A stretch of DNA of 64,000 nt. It comes from Zygnema cylindricum. Lineage: Eukaryota; Streptophyta; Zygnematophyceae; Zygnematales; Zygnemataceae. Positions 58,901 to 64,000 of this stretch are shown one piece after another. How positions within the stretch are numbered: the first letter of the stretch is position 1; each line of letters starts with the position of its first letter. A program made the position numbers and the translations under genes. Where the stretch lies: NCBI GenBank assembly GCA_037447655.1, contig JBBHKE010002632.1, forward strand, positions 602,327-666,326, in the 5' to 3' direction. The notes below the pieces were generated by a model, which was not told the DNA's origin, made no database searches, and worked only from the letters and a program-made list of their open reading frames with translations.

Positions 58901-61900
58901 ACTTCAAGAACCCAAATCTTCCTGGTTTCATTGTTGGCGCAATACAGGTATAGCTTTTGGTTCTAGTGCCAACTGTTTCTCTGAAGCCGGTCAGCTGGAG
59001 AAGGAAGCTTGAAGGCCTTGTAAACCCTCAAAATTTATTTGAATTGAGACGCATGTGTGGCATTCTTTGTGTGTCTTGGAGTATACCATCTCTCATATTT
59101 TTGTTGAAATGATACCAACTCTACTTTTGTTCGCTAGTATTGGTGCCTCTAGCACATTCTAAGTGAATATTTTCAGAGGACGTTTGGTGATTGGTCCTCA
59201 ACTGTACAACAAGCATTTATATCTCAGCCAATAGTTTGATTGTTCATGATCTTATCCGTGGCGAGGGAAGAGTGGCTATTAACTGTGTTCTTTGGGCAGG
59301 TCCTCATGACGGCCTTTGCAGCGGGAGTGATGGACAAAGCAGGGAGGCGACTGATGCTGATTCTGTCTGCCTCAGGTCTTGCTGTGGGGGCCTTCACTCT
59401 CGGCCTCTCCTTCTATCTGCAGGTAGGCGTCACCCTAGGATAGGGAGAGGGAGAGTAAGAGGGAGAGGGAGGGGGCTGGAGAGGGATAGAAACTGTCGGA
59501 ATCATCCTAGGAGAGAGAGAGGGAGGGGGAGAGGGAAAGGGGGAGGGAGGGGGCTGGAGAGGGATAGAAACGGGCGGAATAAATAGTAACATCATCTAGT
59601 TTCACTCCTTTTTAAAAAACAAATGAAATAAATGAATAATGAATAACATTATCTACTTTCTGACCTGTTTTATAATCAGATGAAGCGGAGGGATATAGAA
59701 GGAATAAATAATAACATCATGTATCTTCAATCCTTTTTTACTATCAAATGAAATAAAAAAAAGTCTTGGAACTGCAAAGTTGCAAAAAGAAAATATGTTC
59801 GTAAATTCCAAAAATAATGTAAATAACTAGAAACTAGAGCTTCAAAAAAAAAAAAAATCCAAAAAAGGAAAATTTTACAATTCCGATTTGGGCATATATT
59901 TTTTATCACTGGGATTCACTGGGGTTTTTTTCGGTGATCACCTGTGATGGGCAATGATTGCTATCAGAGAAAAATGGAGAGGTTAACAACGAAGAGGGAG
60001 TGAAAATGGAGAGGGGGGAACAATGAAGGGGAAAAAAAATGGAGGGGAGGGAAACAATGAAGAGGAAGAGAAAATGGAGAGGGGGGAACAATGAAGGGGG
60101 AGAGAATGGAGAGGAGAAAACTGAGTGGAGGTAAAACAATAGGAGGGAGAGCAAAATGCGAGGGGCAACTTCTTAAGAGCGGATAAATGAGAGGGAGAGA
60201 AAATTGTGGGGGGAGGGGGGGGGTGGAGAAGGAGAGGAAAATAGAGAGGAGATGGAGAGGTAGCGAATGTATTAGTTTTGCAGGTTAGTGAGTCCAGACT
60301 TTGGTGGGATGGACAAGGAGGGATTCAGGGTTTCAACGATGATAGTAGCCTTTTGAAGGCCATTGCAAGCCCTTTAGCTCTTGGAAGCCTGGTGTTCTAC
60401 ATCATTGCCTTCTCCATTGGCATGGGCCCTATCCCGTGGATCATTATGTCTGAGGTTCGTCCCTCTCAACTCCTCTCTTTAGTGTTGACATAGAAAGGAT
60501 GTTGCTTGTGACATCTGTCACTCCTCGGTTCTCAGCACCCTTGAGCTCTTTTTAAGTCTTCTTTAGTCTTTAGAACTTAGGTTTGCTACACATGGCAACT
60601 TAAGCTTAGGGTTCTGGACTTTGTTTAGTGTCGGCCTTGTTGAGCCATACATATATACAATGTGCTGAACTTCCCTGAGCGGCTCTACTCTACCTGGTTT
60701 GTATTGACAATATTTTTGAACAGCTCGGCATGGCTTGGAATTGGGTAGTGATGTGGGGCTTTGTATGCCTGTGCAGATGGCATGTAGTTCATGTGATAAT
60801 ACAACAATGTGTATATAGTAAAGAAACAGAAAACTTTGAAGATTAGTAAAACCGTTTGCACATCTTTGATGGGTCAATGTATAAGAGCCTACCAGGACTT
60901 AACTTGTGACACTTAAAAAGTTTTGCTTTCCATAGCTTTGTGACATAAACATTATGGCTCAACCTGCCATATTTTCTTCCGGTTTTTGGCTTCTCTTGGA
61001 GTAATTCCATTCTTTTTAATATGTTATTAGCCCACCTCATTCTTCTGTAGTGTCTTTAGCTCCCATGTTTTAGCTAACATTGCTGGCACTGGAATCATAC
61101 TGTGAACTTAGTTTTTCAGTTTATTGTGCTTGTCTTAAACAAGTACAGAATCAATTCCTAGATCTTTGTCGTTTTGATCTCCTAATGATGAGATATGCAT
61201 AACTCTTGTTGAAGCAAAATCTCATCTGTGATTCCCCTCCAACTGGGAGGGCATGGTCCAAATTGTTTATGCAGATAAGCGGTATGATTTTGTTTTCCGG
61301 TTTCCAGTAGTCTGCTTGTGTATGCTGGCCATTGTCCTTCTGCAGCTGCAATGCCTGGTCGCATTATATATGTATGTGTGTGTGTACATATTTTTGTACA
61401 ATATATATATAATAAATAAAAAAAGGCAAAAACCTGGGTGGTATTGTTTCTATGTATATGTCTATATTTATTCTTGTGTGCAAGGGAGCAAATGGTCCAG
61501 AGGTATATCTGATATCTTATCTATCTCTGTTGAGGTGCTCATGCTTTGCAGATTTTCCCAGCACGTGTGAGGGGTCTCGCAGGCAGTCTCGCAGTCCTCA
61601 CCAATTGGCTTTCATGCTTTGTTGTTACTCTCACCTTCAGCTACTTGCTTGATTGGAGCAATGTTGGTATGTCAGAAAACGACTCTTACCTTTCTATCTC
61701 AATGTTTGGTATTTAAAAGTCTGTGGTGTTGCTTTGTGGTCGCCTCTCTCGAGGAGTCGAACTCAAAGTGAATGGAGTCATATTAAATGTCATGGGTATT
61801 CAGGGTCTATCGCATAAGCATTCCTCCTCGTAATGCATAGCGTCTCTTAAAATTGTTAATATTTTCTGATACAGATCTATTATATGGAGGCAAAGTAAAA

Positions 61901-64000
61901 TCGTGCCAAAATTTCTTATGGTGCACGATTTATGTCAGATAAGATACCCACGTGTTCAAAAGTATATTCATTATGTACTTTTGTTACTCAGGGCACTTTC
62001 CCATGTAACCGAAACTTAGTCTTGTTACTTTGTTTTTTAGCGAAGATTTTCCGTACTACTTTCAGAGCGTTCCGATGTAACGCAATGAAATCGTTACTTC
62101 AATTGTGACAGATGTAGACGCGGGTGTAATTTGTGACGGTTGTAAACGACTACAAAACTTGCGATAATTGATGACGCTTACAAAATAGCGACGGTTGTAG
62201 GCGTCTACTGCATAGTGGTTTCTTGTGACATTGTAGATGTTTAGGGTTTGTGACATTTTGACGTCACGCTCACTTATGATAGCGTCGACGTCACTAATTC
62301 CAAAACTTTCCGTCATGGTTTTCCGATTTTGTTTTTTCGTTCTTTCTCACTCTACTTGCCATCAAAATACGCCCAAAGACAGTCAAAAGTAATATGTTTC
62401 AGTGATCTTTCATTTGATACCATTCTTGCCGTTTCTCATTGCAAAAATTGTGAGATAGACGCGGTAAAGGGAGAGGGACGGAGAACAGACTTCGCTTTTG
62501 ACAAAATGGCGTCCGTCGGTTGAGACCCCTCCACGGCCCCTGTACGCAAAAAAGTACGCACAGTTTTGGTACTCCGCGCACAATTTTTTTTCAAAAACCT
62601 CCGACGCGTGCGACATCATCTGCCTATTCGCTCACATCATGGAACTTTATTTAAAATCACCTCGCGAGGTGATCTTATATAAAGTTTGAAGATGAGCTGG
62701 AAGGATGCAAAAGTGGGTCGAAACGCGCTAGACGACAAACTGCATCGCGCTAGACGACAAACTGCAGTGCATGTAAATTTCAAGTTAACGCAACTTGTAC
62801 GGTGGTAATTTCAATTTTTTGGTACGGCTGCGGATTTTCTCGTTTAGGGCTAAGTTACGGAAGAAATCGACAGAAAATAACTGTAACTTTAGCACATGGG
62901 AAAGTGCCCTCAGGTTCCTTGCCTGTTGACATGTTATGATGCTTTCAATCTAATAAAGTAACCTTCTTTGATGTCCTTACCGTGTTATATGTTTTCATTT
63001 TTGAAAACGTCTGTACCTTTCCCCGTTAATTTACATATTTGTTTCTACATCAGTGTATCATATTTTACTGTACGCTGCGACTTGTATCGATATCGAAGGT
63101 CATTTTGTTCCCGGTATTGAATATCGGGACTTTGTCCTCGATTCGCATTGCTACACTGCACATGGTTATTTGAGTTAGTGAATTATCAGCGTTAACACTT
63201 TTTTAGAATCAACTGCACTATATTACGTTTTTAAATGTGGCTTATTTTGGGCCAAGTACTAAAATATGTTTTTAACACAATTCATGATTTTGGTTAATAA
63301 AACACTACCTGGAATTAGAAGGATGAACTCTCACAGTGATGGGCTGTTTATTCTATCCAAGTTTTGTGAGCTGGTGCATAGAATGAATTTGTTATCTCCA
63401 TTGAACTGTGACTAAACTGAAATATAGGCATGGAACCCGATAACAACTCAAAACGGCAGTTTAAACCGTAGTTCAAATTTGCCCACGGATGTCAAAGCAG
63501 ACATCAGCACCTAATTGGTTGACTTATTGTTAATTGACCTCTGAAGTCTCATTGCATTGATCTTCTTTGTTTCTAACATTTCTCTGGGGACTTTATCATT
63601 ATCCTTTTATGTGGTATCGCAAGAAAAGGGTGCAAACTTCGATTGCTAGAAATTCTATTGCATTCGCTTCTAGGAGGTGCAACCAATTGCTGGTCTTTTT
63701 CCAAATGCTGTGCGGTGATTGACCATTAAAGAGTTTAAAATCGTGGACGTGTATTCTTCTCACATAAGTCTGGTTACTGACCCGTGAGTTTGAACAAGCC
63801 ATCAGCAATGATGTTCCTTTATTTTGCACATTTTGACGCATTTATGCCTTCAACACCTGGCTTTAGGAGTGTACCTACAATGGAATAGGCATTATGGACA
63901 ATGTTTTAAATTGGAGGCAGTTTTTTTGTACATGAAGAACCCTTCTTTTGGAAACCAACTGGGGTCTTCACCTCTTTTTCAGGAGCCTTTTGGCTGTATG
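55905..64000 (+). CDS. ERD6-like sugar transporter (MFS), partial at both ends
   Basis: Ten coding exons with GT-AG borders and matching phases: 55905-55982, 56375-56587, 57130-57195, 57561-57702, 58189-58427, 58816-58947, 59300-59422, 60284-60454, 61552-61666, 63983-64000 (runs off). Major-facilitator sugar-transporter signatures appear in order: [83 protein letters not shown]. This order and the exon layout match the plant ERD6-like (ESL) group, proton-coupled monosaccharide exporters mostly of the vacuolar membrane. The N-terminal cytosolic exon with the start codon was not found. The last helices lie beyond the window. Introns reach 2.3 kb and hold a TIR element and purine-rich minisatellites. 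Confidence 0.92.
59430..59590. repeat. GA-rich tandem repeat in transporter intron
   Basis: Purine-rich GGGAGAGG units with a larger duplicated block ending GGGCTGGAGAGGGATAGAAA, present twice about 85 bases apart (near 59475 and 59552). Confidence 0.75.
59985..60260. repeat. Purine-rich minisatellite in transporter intron
   Basis: Several imperfect copies of a roughly 35-40-base unit containing AAAATGGAGAGGGGGGAACA followed by ATGAAGGGG, ending 20-30 bases before the next exon. Confidence 0.75.
61991..62909. mobile_element. Non-autonomous TIR element in the last seen intron of the transporter
   Basis: A 919-base insert with perfect 16-base inverted ends GGGCACTTTCCCATGT, flanked by direct repeats TCA (61988-61990 and 62910-62912). 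No transposase frame is seen. The 3-bp duplication and G-rich ends fit a PIF/Harbinger-like MITE, but the usual TWA target is not matched, so the superfamily is uncertain. Confidence 0.8.

Noticed and set aside
1-64000. CRISPR arrays, bacterial operons, phage or defence systems
   Set aside because: None seen. Spliceosomal introns and plant gene families show this is eukaryotic nuclear DNA.

Overview
This window is nuclear DNA from a land plant. The host genes have spliceosomal introns with GT-AG ends, extensin-type cell-wall modules, a plant-type bifunctional TENA/HAD thiamin enzyme and an ERD6-like sugar transporter. The rest is mostly old, nested Ty1/Copia LTR retrotransposons and small TIR elements. 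I cannot place the species more precisely from sequence alone. A 10-N assembly gap lies at 24581-24590.

Layout. (1) 1-6390: a Copia RNase H fragment, then a decayed Copia element with its 3' LTR, then the last codons and polypurine tract of another Copia. (2) 6391-8000: an LTR, then the 3' remnant (P1) of a small proline-rich cell-wall protein gene. (3) 8000-11069: no gene seen. (4) 11070-14733, minus: a seven-exon gene for a secreted chimeric protein, with a signal peptide, an Ole e 1-like domain, an SPPPP extensin linker and a Root_cap domain. (5) 15250-17980: no gene seen. (6) 17980-25470: a reversed stack of LTR-C, LTR-B, the 3' half of Copia B and the 5' part of Copia H, then the gap, then a broken proline-rich gene copy (P2, minus). 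(7) 25470-28740: spacer with a MITE. (8) 28740-30439: the intact proline-rich gene P3 (plus). (9) 30440-48113: Copia C, with Copia D nested in its 5' LTR, then Copia B, then Copia H. (10) 48114-48649: a second MITE of the same family. (11) 48870-53295: the complete five-exon TH2-like (TENA + HAD) gene. (12) 55905-64000: an ERD6-like sugar transporter, ten coding exons seen, running off the right edge.

The retrotransposons tell one linked story. Copia C inserted 3' of a proline-rich gene with target duplication AGAAA, and the related P1 locus keeps the empty site. Copia B inserted into the 3' end of C, and Copia H into B. The left and right ends of this stack now lie in opposite orientations on either side of the gap (right half 30440-48113, left half 18130-24580). 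This suggests an inversion, an inverted duplication or a scaffold error. Copia H has a primer-binding site matching the anticodon arm of initiator tRNA-Met, a half-tRNA primer as in Drosophila copia, and its gag start codon lies inside that site. B, C and D use the usual 3'-end initiator-tRNA site.

The host genes are functionally unrelated: cell wall and secreted proteins (P1-P3 and the Ole e 1/Root_cap chimera), thiamin salvage (TH2), and sugar transport, probably at the tonoplast.
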